Positions 26,077 through 35,042 of a stretch of 56,312 nucleotides of DNA are shown piece after piece. This stretch comes from Bacillota bacterium (lineage in GTDB: Bacteria > Vulcanimicrobiota > JAJTBE01): the NCBI GenBank assembly GCA_021287065.1, contig JAJTBE010000102.1:1-56312 (forward strand), in the 5' to 3' direction. The translations under genes and the position numbers were made by a program. Under the pieces are notes generated by a model. It did no database searches and was not told the origin of the DNA. It was given only the letters and a program-made list of their open reading frames with translations. Every line of letters starts with the position of its first letter. The first letter of the stretch is position 1.

Positions 26077-27192
26077 ATGCTGAAAGCCGGAGATGTAGTA
26101 GAAAAAAGGTACCGTGTCCTCTCCCTGCTTGATGAAGGCGGGATGAGCAGGGTTTATATGGTCTATGATCTACGCCTCGACAACAGATGGATCCTTAAAG
26201 AACTCAGCTTCCCCTGGGATGATGCTGAGGCTAAGAAACTCGAACAGCATTTTATAGAAGAAGCCCGTATATGTGCGCGGCTCTCCCACCCCGGTGTAGC
26301 AAGGGTTGTGGATTATTTTACTTCCGGCGGAGTCCATTATCTTGTTGAAGAATATGCTGAAGGGGATACGCTGCGAAAACTGATAGATGCAGGAAAAATC
26401 TCCTGGGAAAAAACTTCCATCATAGCCCTCAAAATTCTTGATGTTCTTCAGTATGTTCATGATCAGAAGATTGTTTACAGAGATCTGAAACCGGAAAATG
26501 TGATTATTCAGACAGGTAATAATATAAAAATCATAGATTTCGGCATAGCCCGGGAGTTTAAAAAGGGTAAGGATAAAGATACGGTTATTATGGGAACACC
26601 GGGATTTGCCGCTCCTGAGCAGTACGGAACAGCCCAGACCGATTTCCGGACAGACATATACAGTCTTGGCGCGCTTATGCACAACATGATAACAGGAGAG
26701 GATCCGAGAAAACACCCATTTATTTTCGATTCCCCATCCGCGCTTGGGATAAAAATCCCAGCGGGTATTGAAGCGATTATTATGAAAGCGCTTTCGCTTA
26801 AAACCGATGCGAGGTTTGCCACTGCCAGAGAAATGCGGCTTGAGTTGAAAAAAGCTATCAAGGAGACAAGAAATCCCCAGCCGGCACCGCAGGTAAAGCC
26901 TCCCCAGGCTGTAAAACCGTCTTTGGATCAGGTTCCGGTTCCCAAACCGATAAAAGTGAGTAAAATAACGGTTAAAAGAGGTGTGGAACCTGACAATAAA
27001 GCAAAAATGATTCAAACCATCACATCTGTCATATATTTTCTGTTGTTGTTTATGACATTCGCCCTCATGCTTGAGCTTGGGTTTAAAGCGGTGCACATAC
27101 TCGCTTATTTTGTAGTCGCCGGCGTCGTTGTTTTTATAATATTCAAAATATGGACTCCAAAAAATAACGAGCGACGACCGGGAAAGCATTGA
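26077..27192 (+). CDS. Membrane-bound Hanks-type Ser/Thr protein kinase
   Basis: The kinase domain spans about residues 10-270. It has a glycine-loop variant DEGGMSRVYMV, lysine K41 (WILKEL), catalytic loop YRDLKPEN at 134-141 (Tyr replaces the usual His of HRD), DFG at 154-156 and the APE motif AAPEQYG. A Pro-rich linker follows, then two C-terminal transmembrane helices (about 312-335 and 340-360) with a very short tail. The kinase therefore faces the cytoplasm and has no outside sensor domain such as PASTA. It is monocistronic as far as seen, 180 bp after sigH. The targets are unknown. Confidence 0.92.
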   Translation: MLKAGDVVEKRYRVLSLLDEGGMSRVYMVYDLRLDNRWILKELSFPWDDAEAKKLEQHFIEEARICARLSHPGVARVVDYFTSGGVHYLVEEYAEGDTLRKLIDAGKISWEKTSIIALKILDVLQYVHDQKIVYRDLKPENVIIQTGNNIKIIDFGIAREFKKGKDKDTVIMGTPGFAAPEQYGTAQTDFRTDIYSLGALMHNMITGEDPRKHPFIFDSPSALGIKIPAGIEAIIMKALSLKTDARFATAREMRLELKKAIKETRNPQPAPQVKPPQAVKPSLDQVPVPKPIKVSKITVKRGVEPDNKAKMIQTITSVIYFLLLFMTFALMLELGFKAVHILAYFVVAGVVVFIIFKIWTPKNNERRPGKH

Positions 27193-27450
27193 CCGTTCCT
27201 GAAGCTTTCTTTTTTTCACTTCTAAAGGTATTTATTCTTTTTTGTTGAATTTGCGAATACTTTTGCAGTAGTTTAATTTCGGTTATTAAAATGCGGGAGT
27301 TTTAAAGATTTTCAAGCTCCTTTTCAGACAGGGATTTGCGGGATAACAGATGCAGTATTGACTGTGCTGAGATACTGACATAACCATCTGAGTTTTATGG
27401 GCTTGAACAACTCCGGAAAGAACTCCTGGAAAATTTTACGGAGGAATAAT

Positions 27451-28341
27451 ATGATCAAAAAGGTCAACCTGCTGCCGGATCATCATGTTTTTGGAGAACC
27501 GGCACCTCTGGGACTCCTCGGTCTGGCAATCTCCAGCTTTGCCCTTGCACCGATTCTTTTTGGTGTGGGAGCAGACAAAAGCGGATTTCTTATGGTTGCA
27601 GTCTGTGCAATTCTGTTTGGCGGATGCTGCCAGCTTCTTTCAGGTCTTATGGATTTTGCCAACAAAAACGCATTCGGCGGAGCGGTTTTCACCACATTTT
27701 CATTTATGTGGTTTAAAACCGGTATTGAATTCTACCTGCTGACCAAAGGACTGCTTCTTTCCCACGACATAAGTTTTATACTTGATGTCTGCCTTCTGGT
27801 TATTTTCGCAGTTCTCACTTACGGATTCGGCCACTTCAGCACAGTTCTCTTCCTGTTTCTCCTTGATGTGGATATGATCTATGTTTCAAAAATTGTAAAC
27901 CATGTATTCCACACAAAAGTTATGGTTATGCCCCTTGCCATTTTTACAATTCTTATGGGAGCAATCGCAGTATGGATCACATTTGCCACACTGATTAATC
28001 CTGTAGCCGGCAGACCGATTTTCAAATCCGGTCCTCCACTGTTTAAAGCAAATAAAAAATCAGGTTTTGATTTTTCAATAAGATATACCATATTCAAAGT
28101 TCTCTATGAACACTGGCAGGAGAACGCTTTCAATATGATGTCTCTTTCAGATCTCAATTCAAAACTGGCAGATGCAGTTTCAGGAATGAAACTTGAGCCC
28201 CAGTTATTCTATCTGATGGAATACGGCAGCATAGCGATGGACTTTTCAGATGAGGAAAAAACAAAAGTAAAAGGTATCAGACTTACTGCATCAGGAATCG
28301 ATCTCTACGAACAGTTAATTCTGAAGAAATACGAGTTTTAA
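27451..28341 (+). CDS. GPR1/FUN34/YaaH (SatP-type) acetate/succinate channel with C-terminal winged-helix-like domain
   Basis: The N-terminal 190 residues are an acetate/succinate channel of the AceTr family: the signature GEPAPLGLLGLA (relaxed NPAPLGL) near residue 15, then six membrane helices. Family members normally end there at about 190-210 residues. Here about 100 cytoplasmic residues follow: IRYTIFKVLYEHW, a helix MMSLSDLNSKLADAVSG, FYLMEYGSIAMDF and a closing VKGIRLTASGIDLYEQLI. This helix-helix-wing pattern is that of winged-helix domains. Fusion of a channel to such a domain is unusual. The start at 27451 is chosen for GGAGG six bases upstream; the frame is open to 27397 without a good site. 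It is convergent with the ankyrin gene, 7 bp apart. Confidence 0.82.
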   Translation: MIKKVNLLPDHHVFGEPAPLGLLGLAISSFALAPILFGVGADKSGFLMVAVCAILFGGCCQLLSGLMDFANKNAFGGAVFTTFSFMWFKTGIEFYLLTKGLLLSHDISFILDVCLLVIFAVLTYGFGHFSTVLFLFLLDVDMIYVSKIVNHVFHTKVMVMPLAIFTILMGAIAVWITFATLINPVAGRPIFKSGPPLFKANKKSGFDFSIRYTIFKVLYEHWQENAFNMMSLSDLNSKLADAVSGMKLEPQLFYLMEYGSIAMDFSDEEKTKVKGIRLTASGIDLYEQLILKKYEF

Positions 28342-28350
28342 TTAAAAACT
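28334..28350. terminator. Weak A/T hairpin between convergent genes
   Basis: AGTTTT/AAAACT with a five-base loop overlaps both stop codons, and Ts follow on the plus strand. It is the only candidate terminator between these two genes. Confidence 0.3.
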
Positions 28351-29383
28351 ATTTTTCAAGGATTTCAATAACGGCGGTATTACCCTTTTCTCTGGCGTAG
28401 TCAAGAGGGGTTTTACCGTCGTTATCTTTTATGCTCCTGTCTCCTTTTTTTTCAAGAAGCATAATCACCGTGGGTGCATCACCTTTTATAGCTGCATTGT
28501 GCAGTGGTGTTTTTCCGCTTTTGTTACGGTCGTTAACGGCGGCTCCTTTGTTTATCAGAAAAAGGGCGGTTTCTTTCTGTCCGAAGCTGCAAGCCCAGTG
28601 GAGGGGCGTCTGTTCGTTATCTTCCTTTGCATTGAGATCAGCATTTTTATCAAGCAGAAACTGTACAAGAACCAGTTTTCCCGCTCCTGCTGCCTGGTGG
28701 AGGGGTGTACCGTATTTATTGGAAAGGGCGTTTACATCAGCACCTGATTCCACAAGGATTTCCGCAATTTCCAGATTGCCGTTTTTTGCAGCTACATGAA
28801 GAGGCGTCTGCCCTTCCTTTTCCCTCGAATTGGCGCTTGCACCTCTTGAAATAAGCATTTCAACCATATCTTTATGATCGTTGAGAACGGCTCTGTGTAT
28901 GGGAGTTCCGAATTTCCCCGCTTGCGCGTTTATGTCCGCTCCAAAGGTTATCAGAAGAACAGCAGTCTCTTTCTGCCCTTTGGAGGCCGCCCAGTGGAGA
29001 GGAGTCTGGCCGTTTATATCGGTGGAATTTACCGAGGCTCCCTTTGAAATGAGAAAAGCAACAACATCAGGGAACCCCCGGGATGAAGCCTGATGGAGGG
29101 GTCTGCCAAATTTTCCGCCGTCTGCGTTAACATCAGCTCCATACTGAACAAGGATTTCCACGGCATCTTTCTTTCCGCTGAATGCTGCGTGGTGGAGTGG
29201 ATATTGTCCCAGAACATCTCTGGCATTGGCAAGTTTTGGATCTTTTTCAAGGAGGGCTTTTAGTTTGGCTATATCTCCCTTTTCCGCAGCATTATGAATT
29301 TCATCGGCGAATACCGGAAAAGAGAGGATAAGGAAAATAGCAGCCATTAAAGCCGCCGTACCTGACAAACGGTTAAAAGACAT
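28349..29383 (-). CDS. Exported ankyrin-repeat protein
   Basis: A signal peptide (about residues 1-26, cleavage after FPVFA) is followed by nine or so 33-residue ankyrin repeats that fill the rest of the 344 residues. Each shows GQTPLHWAASKGQ and VLLITFGADINA-type motifs, with alternating units GTPLHxAA and GQTPLHxAA. The protein is predicted to be outside the cytoplasm, where it would act in binding. The start codon overlaps the kinase-TPR stop (TAATG), so it is translated with that gene and is the last of a seven-gene run. The partner is unknown. Confidence 0.9.
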   Translation of the reverse strand: MSFNRLSGTAALMAAIFLILSFPVFADEIHNAAEKGDIAKLKALLEKDPKLANARDVLGQYPLHHAAFSGKKDAVEILVQYGADVNADGGKFGRPLHQASSRGFPDVVAFLISKGASVNSTDINGQTPLHWAASKGQKETAVLLITFGADINAQAGKFGTPIHRAVLNDHKDMVEMLISRGASANSREKEGQTPLHVAAKNGNLEIAEILVESGADVNALSNKYGTPLHQAAGAGKLVLVQFLLDKNADLNAKEDNEQTPLHWACSFGQKETALFLINKGAAVNDRNKSGKTPLHNAAIKGDAPTVIMLLEKKGDRSIKDNDGKTPLDYAREKGNTAVIEILEK

Positions 29384-32300
29384 TATACCCCCTTGCGCTG
29401 CTTCTTTTTCTTGAGCCTGCCAAGGTCTTTTCTCAGAAGATCCTCAAATCTTTCATCGGGACCTCTGGAAAGTGCGTTATTTATTTCGTGCATTGCAGCT
29501 TCATAATCGCCGAGTTCTTCATAAGCTCTGGCGAGATCTTTAAAGTAGGTCCAGTCCTCGTCGTTGTTTTCAATAGCATTTCTGTATGCAAAGACTGCTT
29601 TATCCCATTCTCCTCTTTCCGAAGCAAGGCCTCCCTTGAGCCACCATATATAGTCTATGCCTTCGGGACAGCTCTTGAGTCCTTCATCCAGTGCATTTAC
29701 AGCTTCGTTATAATTGCCCAGTTTCAGGAGAATTCTTGAAAGAAGCTCATAACCTTCGGGATTTGCAGGATCATACATAATCGATTTTTTAGCTGCGGAA
29801 AGAGCCAGAGTCATATCGCCTTTTTCAGAATACACAAAAGCCAGATCCCGCATAATTTCAGCATTATGAGGCTGCAGCTTCAGGGCTTTTGCCAGATAAT
29901 CATAAGCTTGATTATATTTTTTATATTCTATATAGACCAATCCCATATAGTGGAGGGTTCTCGGATCCCCGGGGTTGTTTTCCTCTGCGGATTTGAGAAC
30001 ATCCATAGCTTTCCGCAGATCGCCCTGTTCGAGGTAAACTCTACCCAGTTCGGTATAGGATTTGCCGAGGATTCTGGATCCTTTTGCAGTCTGGCCTCCG
30101 GGGGCAAGTTCAATCGCCCGTTTGAAAATTTCCACTGCTTCTGCAGATTTACCCTGCTGAGCGTAAGCTTTGCCAAGATAAACATGGAAAAGGTGGGAAT
30201 TGGGGTTGAGCTGAAGGGCTTTCTGATACTGGAAAATCGCCATACTAAGAAGCCCCTGTTTGGCATAAACCCTTCCGAGCATTCCGTGGGACATTGCATC
30301 TTTCTGATCGAGTTGGATAACTTTCTGGAATTGTTTGACCGCCATGTCGAGCTGATCCGATTCTTCGTACATAATACCGAGGGCTTTCTGGTATTCAAGG
30401 TTTGTACTATCCAGAGTTGCAGCTTTTTTCATTTCCGATATAGCTTCGGGAATCCGGTTGTTTGCATAGAGGGCCATGCCCAGATCTTCCCTGTATTCCG
30501 GGTTATAAGGCTTCAGATTTACCGCCTTTTTAAACTCATTGATGGAAAGATCCGAATGTTCTTTCTTGTTATAAAGAGTGGCAAGTTTATGATGGAGTTC
30601 AGCACTGCCGGGGCTGATTTCCACGGTTTTTTCAAAATGCTGGAGCGCTCTGTCATACTGATGATGCGAAAGATAGAGATCTCCCATTTTTTTGTGGATT
30701 TCCGGATTGTCGGGCTGGTATCTGGCTGCGGTTTCAAGCTCCTTGATAGCCAGATCATCCCGGCGGTGTTTTACATAAATGTCTGCAAGTTTCTGACGGG
30801 CTGTGATGTTTGATTCGTCAATAACCAGAGCCTGGGAAAGCTGCTCAACGGCAAGGTCTTCCCTATTCTGTTTTTCGTAGATTTCACCAAGCTGTGCAAG
30901 GGCTTCAGGGTCTTCGGGGTTGATTGTGAGAGAGGTCTGGAATACCTGTTCCGCATTTCTGAGTCTTCCCACTTTCATATAGAGAGTTCCCAGAATCTGA
31001 TAAACAGTGTCATCGTCGGGATCAACCTGCATTACCCATTCAAATTCACGGATAGCTTCATTATTGCGCTCAAGGGTCATATACATATAACCAAGCTGGC
31101 GGTGCGCCTGAAGATTATCATGCTCAACTGTGAGAATGCGCTGATACTCGTCTATGGCATTTCTTATGTCGCCTTTCTGGGAATAGAGCAGCGCCATCTG
31201 ATGGCGGATATTGACATTGCTTGGTTCGAGCCGTGATGCTTCACGATATTCATAAATTGCATCATCCCTGCGGTTTTCAAGCCTGTAGAGATCAGCAACA
31301 AGAATATGGGGCTGAGCTTTGCCGGGGTTGATTCTGCTCATTTCCCGGTAAGCTTCCCTGGCTTTTTTATACTCGCCGAGGTCTCCGAGGACTCTGCCGA
31401 GGTTCATAAATGCTTCGGCAAAGAATCTGTCTTTTTCTGTAGCAAGCCTGAATTCCACAACAGCTTGTTCGGGAAGTCCCTCTTTCAGGAGGTCTTTTCC
31501 TTTTTCGTTGTGTACCTGAGCTTCCTTCTGGCTGAGGAATTGCTCGTGGGAAATAAGATTTCCGCACTCGTGGCAGTATTTTCTGCTGGCGTCATTTTCC
31601 GCTCCGCAGCGGTGGCAGACAACTGCGCCGGTTACAGGCGTCATCTGCTGCACATAATCGTCCTTTTTCATCTGGTCGAGTACATGCTGGTATCGATCCC
31701 ACTTGTGGGCTGATTCCGCTTCCTGAATCCACTGGGTGCTTGCTACAGGGGATTCTCCGGCGGTGGGAGACGGTTTTTTACGCTTAGTCTGATCCGAATC
31801 GTCTATATACTTTTTCGAAGGCTTATCCGGAATAACGGGAATTCTGACCATTTCTTCGGTTCTTTCGAGATCTCTGTCCCGTTCCCGTTCTCTGGGCCTT
31901 GCAGGAGACTGAAAACCCTGATCCACATCAGGACCCGGCGCTCTGTATGGAAGCGGCGCATCATCCCTGAAACCTGTTGATGTTCTCTCATATTCAGGTT
32001 CTCTTGTGACGGAATAAGAAGGCATTTCCCTTCTTTCCGGTTCTATGGTTCTGGTAACAGGCGGCGGAAGAGGCGGCTCCTCTTCTATCACCGGTTGTGG
32101 TGTTACCGGAGGTTTCTGCCTTTCCTTGGATCCGAATTTCTTCTCAGCGATCCACTCTTCGATAATTTCAATCATTTCCTCGGCGGACTGGTATCTGTCG
32201 AGGGGGTTCTTTTTCATAACCTTGAGGATTAAATTGGCAAAAACAGGGGGAATATTGGGATTGTACATCCTCGGATTGGGCGGGGGCGAAGTGAGGTGTT

Positions 32301-32973
32301 TGGCAATCATTTCCGAGGGGTTTGTAGCTGAGAAAACGAGTTGGTTTGTGAGCATTTCGAAGAATATTGCCCCAAGTGAATACAAGTCGGAGCGGGCGTC
32401 TGCAGGTTCGCCTTTTGCCTGTTCCGGTGAAAAATAGGCGATTGTGCCCATAACCTGACCCATTTCCGTTAGCGAGTGTCTGTCTTCAAGAACGGCAAGT
32501 CCAAAGTCCATTACTTTAACTACGCCTTCTTCAGTAACTTTGATATTTTCCGGTTTTAAATCTCTGTGGACCACTTTCTGTTTGTGGGCATAATCCATAG
32601 CTCTAAGTATCTGAAGGAACAGGTCTGCCATTTTGTCAATATCAACCTGTTGTATGCTTTCCCGGCTTTCCACAACATCTCTGAGGGTTAAGCCCGTAAC
32701 AAGTTCCATGACAATATGGTAAATGCCCTCTTCCTCGCCTACATCATGAACTTTGACAATATTGGCGTTATCAAGGCGCGCACAAACTTTTGCTTCTCTG
32801 ATAAAGCGATCGACCGCTTTTTTCAGCGCTGTTTTTTTCGGCGGAAGAACTTTGATGGCTACGGGCCTGTCGAGGGCAGGGTCTTCTCCACGGTAAACAA
32901 TACCCATGGCGCCTCTGCCAAGTTCTTCAATAACTCTGTATCTTCCAATAAAAATGTCGCTCAAGATTTTCAC
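29383..32973 (-). CDS. Ser/Thr protein kinase with zinc ribbon and long TPR array
   Basis: At 1196 residues this is a very large Hanks-type kinase. The kinase domain (about 10-275) has GRGAMGIVYRGE, K41, HRDLKPEN at 136-143, DFG at 156-158 and SPEQ. A long Pro/Arg-rich linker (about 285-440) follows, then a CxxC...CxxC zinc ribbon (CHRCGAENDASRKYCHECGN, about residues 460-480). About eighteen TPR units (about 495-1180) and a basic C-terminus complete it. No transmembrane helix is seen, so it is cytoplasmic. The start is GTG at 32973 with only a weak GGGG nearby. It follows the potC-like gene by 40 bp and overlaps the ankyrin gene. It is likely a signalling scaffold that recruits its own substrates through the TPRs. 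Confidence 0.93.
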   Translation of the reverse strand: MKILSDIFIGRYRVIEELGRGAMGIVYRGEDPALDRPVAIKVLPPKKTALKKAVDRFIREAKVCARLDNANIVKVHDVGEEEGIYHIVMELVTGLTLRDVVESRESIQQVDIDKMADLFLQILRAMDYAHKQKVVHRDLKPENIKVTEEGVVKVMDFGLAVLEDRHSLTEMGQVMGTIAYFSPEQAKGEPADARSDLYSLGAIFFEMLTNQLVFSATNPSEMIAKHLTSPPPNPRMYNPNIPPVFANLILKVMKKNPLDRYQSAEEMIEIIEEWIAEKKFGSKERQKPPVTPQPVIEEEPPLPPPVTRTIEPERREMPSYSVTREPEYERTSTGFRDDAPLPYRAPGPDVDQGFQSPARPRERERDRDLERTEEMVRIPVIPDKPSKKYIDDSDQTKRKKPSPTAGESPVASTQWIQEAESAHKWDRYQHVLDQMKKDDYVQQMTPVTGAVVCHRCGAENDASRKYCHECGNLISHEQFLSQKEAQVHNEKGKDLLKEGLPEQAVVEFRLATEKDRFFAEAFMNLGRVLGDLGEYKKAREAYREMSRINPGKAQPHILVADLYRLENRRDDAIYEYREASRLEPSNVNIRHQMALLYSQKGDIRNAIDEYQRILTVEHDNLQAHRQLGYMYMTLERNNEAIREFEWVMQVDPDDDTVYQILGTLYMKVGRLRNAEQVFQTSLTINPEDPEALAQLGEIYEKQNREDLAVEQLSQALVIDESNITARQKLADIYVKHRRDDLAIKELETAARYQPDNPEIHKKMGDLYLSHHQYDRALQHFEKTVEISPGSAELHHKLATLYNKKEHSDLSINEFKKAVNLKPYNPEYREDLGMALYANNRIPEAISEMKKAATLDSTNLEYQKALGIMYEESDQLDMAVKQFQKVIQLDQKDAMSHGMLGRVYAKQGLLSMAIFQYQKALQLNPNSHLFHVYLGKAYAQQGKSAEAVEIFKRAIELAPGGQTAKGSRILGKSYTELGRVYLEQGDLRKAMDVLKSAEENNPGDPRTLHYMGLVYIEYKKYNQAYDYLAKALKLQPHNAEIMRDLAFVYSEKGDMTLALSAAKKSIMYDPANPEGYELLSRILLKLGNYNEAVNALDEGLKSCPEGIDYIWWLKGGLASERGEWDKAVFAYRNAIENNDEDWTYFKDLARAYEELGDYEAAMHEINNALSRGPDERFEDLLRKDLGRLKKKKQRKGV

Positions 32974-33013
32974 CCCGTTGATAATGTATGAGGATATTCA
33001 GATAATAAACCTG

Positions 33014-33802
33014 CTAATGAACCTCATCAGACTGAAGCTTGTTGAAAATCAGCACGAATGTAAATGTGATCAACAACATAAGTGTGGAAATAGCATTTAT
33101 TTCAGGAGTTATACCAAATTTCAGCATGGAATATACCTTCAGCGGCAGAGTTGTTGAACCTACTCCGGCGTTGAAAAAAGTGATGACAAAATCATCAAAT
33201 GAGAGAGTGAACGCAAGCATTCCCCCTGCGAGGATACCGGGAAAAATAATGGGGAAAGACACTTTTTTGAATGTGGTCCACTCATCTGCTCCCAAATCCA
33301 TAGCCGCTTCCTCAAGGGTGCGGTTAAAACCGTGAAGTCTGGCTCTGACGGTAACTGCAACATAAGAGGAGCAGAATGCAATATGAGACAGTATAACTGT
33401 CAGAAGGCTGAGCCTGATTTTAAGCCCTACGAAGCAGGTGAGAAGAGCCACGCCCATAACAATTTCAGGAATTACCAGAGGCACAAATATGGCGCTTTCA
33501 AAAGCAGGTTTGAGCTTAAAATCATATCTGACAAGGGCAAGAGCTGCCAGAGCGCCTATTATGGTTGAACAGATTGTTGCGATAATTCCAACCTTGAGGC
33601 TGTTCTCCAGCGCCCTGAGCAGCTCGGTGTTATGCATAAGCTGATAATACCAGTCGAGGGTAAAACCTTTCCATACGGCATTACGCTTGGACGAATTAAA
33701 AGAGAAAACCACGAGAACAATAATGGGAATGTAAAGGAAGGCATACACCAAACCTGCATGCATCTTCAGAATTTTTTCGCTCCAGCGGGTTTTCTCCTTC
33801 AT
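33014..33802 (-). CDS. PotC-like ABC transporter permease (spermidine/putrescine type)
   Basis: Six transmembrane helices and the ABC-permease EAA loop (LEEAAMDLGADEWTTFKKVSFPII, about residues 165-188) are visible. The overall match is to PotC/YdcV, the second permease of polyamine importers. FSFNSSKRNAVWKGFTLDWY near the N-terminus is characteristic. The other subunits (PotA ATPase, PotB, PotD) are not adjacent: it lies 7 bp after apgM and 40 bp before the kinase. The substrate can only be guessed from the family. Confidence 0.88.
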   Translation of the reverse strand: MKEKTRWSEKILKMHAGLVYAFLYIPIIVLVVFSFNSSKRNAVWKGFTLDWYYQLMHNTELLRALENSLKVGIIATICSTIIGALAALALVRYDFKLKPAFESAIFVPLVIPEIVMGVALLTCFVGLKIRLSLLTVILSHIAFCSSYVAVTVRARLHGFNRTLEEAAMDLGADEWTTFKKVSFPIIFPGILAGGMLAFTLSFDDFVITFFNAGVGSTTLPLKVYSMLKFGITPEINAISTLMLLITFTFVLIFNKLQSDEVH

Positions 33803-33809
33803 CAGGCAG

Positions 33810-35024
33810 TTATGCTCCGTGTTTGTTAAGTTTCAGAGCGTTAGCCATCATCAGCGACATTGTGTCGAGTGCGGGGAATGTTCCCAGCAGTCCCTTGCCG
33901 CATTCTGTTTCGCCAAAATGCTCGATATGGTCGGGTCTGTTATGTTTTGAATAGAGAAGGAAAGGAACGGGATGCCATGAATGGGCTTTAAGCTGCGAAG
34001 GTGTGGAATGGTCGCCTGTTACCACAACGACATCGGGATCGAGAGCCATAAGTCTGGGTATGAGTTTGTCGGTCTCCTCGATAACCTTTACTTTGCCTGC
34101 ATAGTCTCCGTCTTCTCCTCTTGAGTCTGTTCCCTTTACATGGAAGAAGAAGAAATCATAATCCTTATAAACCTCTTCGAGCTGGTCAAATTCGCCGGGC
34201 ACATCTTTGGGTGCGGGAAGAACATCCATTCCAACCAGTTTGGCAAGGCCTCTGTACATAGGATAAACGGCGATAGCTGCGCTTTTGAGCTGATAGATGT
34301 CGTTCATTGTTTCCACAGCGGGATGTTTGGCAAATCCGCGGGTGAGAACCATATTTGCGGGATGGTCTTCTTTGATAAGCTCTTTTATTTCAGCTACGAT
34401 TTTGTTAACCACTTCAGCGGTGTATTTGGCTTCTGCAGTATCATCAAGGGGATGGCAGAGGGGAACTTCCACGCCTGTAATCTGGGGATCAGTGTCGGAA
34501 ATTCTGTCGCTGAGTCCTTCGCCTCTGATTATCATAGCTGCTCTGTGTTCTTTTTCAGTGCAGAAGAAGATTTCGACGCCGGGGACTTTTACTTTTTCGA
34601 CGATCTTCTTTGCGATTTCAATATTCTTGTCTGTTGAGAGTCTGCCGGCTCTTCTGTCGGTGATAATGCCTTTGTCGTCAATGGTGCAGAAGTTGATTCT
34701 TGCTGCCACATCATTTTTTCCTACGGGGAAGTCGATTCCCAGAGCTGAGAGAATGCCTCTTCCGATATCAAATTCGAGGGGATCATATCCGAAGAGTGAA
34801 AGGTGGGCGGGTCCGCTGCCCGGTGTGATTCCTGTGGCAATAGGCACTGAAAGGCCGCAGATGGACTTTTTGGCGAGAGCGTCAAGATTGGGTGTTGCTG
34901 CTTCTTCGAGTTCTGTTCTTCCTGTTGCCGGATCGGGAAGTCCGCCAAGTCCGTCAAATATAAACATTACCATTTTTGCGTTATTTTTCATGGCAAGTTT
35001 CTTCATCATTTCGATACGATTCAT
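33810..35024 (-). CDS. apgM: Cofactor-independent phosphoglycerate mutase, archaeal (ApgM) type
   Basis: It interconverts 2- and 3-phosphoglycerate in glycolysis. The alkaline-phosphatase-like fold has its metal motif in MFIFDGLGGLPD, the phospho-acceptor region TGITPGSGPAHLSLFGYDP, and C-terminal metal ligands in KGTDSRGEDGD and VTGDHSTPSQLKAHSWHPVP. The 404-residue length and these motifs are those of the archaeal-type ApgM, not the longer bacterial GpmI. The start has AAGGAG seven bases upstream. It sits inside the tubulin/kinase run, 18 bp after the TPR gene, which may be housekeeping by chance. Confidence 0.94.
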   Translation of the reverse strand: MNRIEMMKKLAMKNNAKMVMFIFDGLGGLPDPATGRTELEEAATPNLDALAKKSICGLSVPIATGITPGSGPAHLSLFGYDPLEFDIGRGILSALGIDFPVGKNDVAARINFCTIDDKGIITDRRAGRLSTDKNIEIAKKIVEKVKVPGVEIFFCTEKEHRAAMIIRGEGLSDRISDTDPQITGVEVPLCHPLDDTAEAKYTAEVVNKIVAEIKELIKEDHPANMVLTRGFAKHPAVETMNDIYQLKSAAIAVYPMYRGLAKLVGMDVLPAPKDVPGEFDQLEEVYKDYDFFFFHVKGTDSRGEDGDYAGKVKVIEETDKLIPRLMALDPDVVVVTGDHSTPSQLKAHSWHPVPFLLYSKHNRPDHIEHFGETECGKGLLGTFPALDTMSLMMANALKLNKHGA

Positions 35025-35042
35025 GTCAGTTCTCCTTTATTT

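Noticed and set aside
26170..27219. 349-codon frame opposite the Ser/Thr kinase
   Set aside because: It lies fully inside a clear kinase gene on the other strand and has no protein-family signal.
29866..30813. 315-codon plus-strand frame
   Set aside because: It is antisense to the TPR array of the large kinase, whose repeated codons keep it open.
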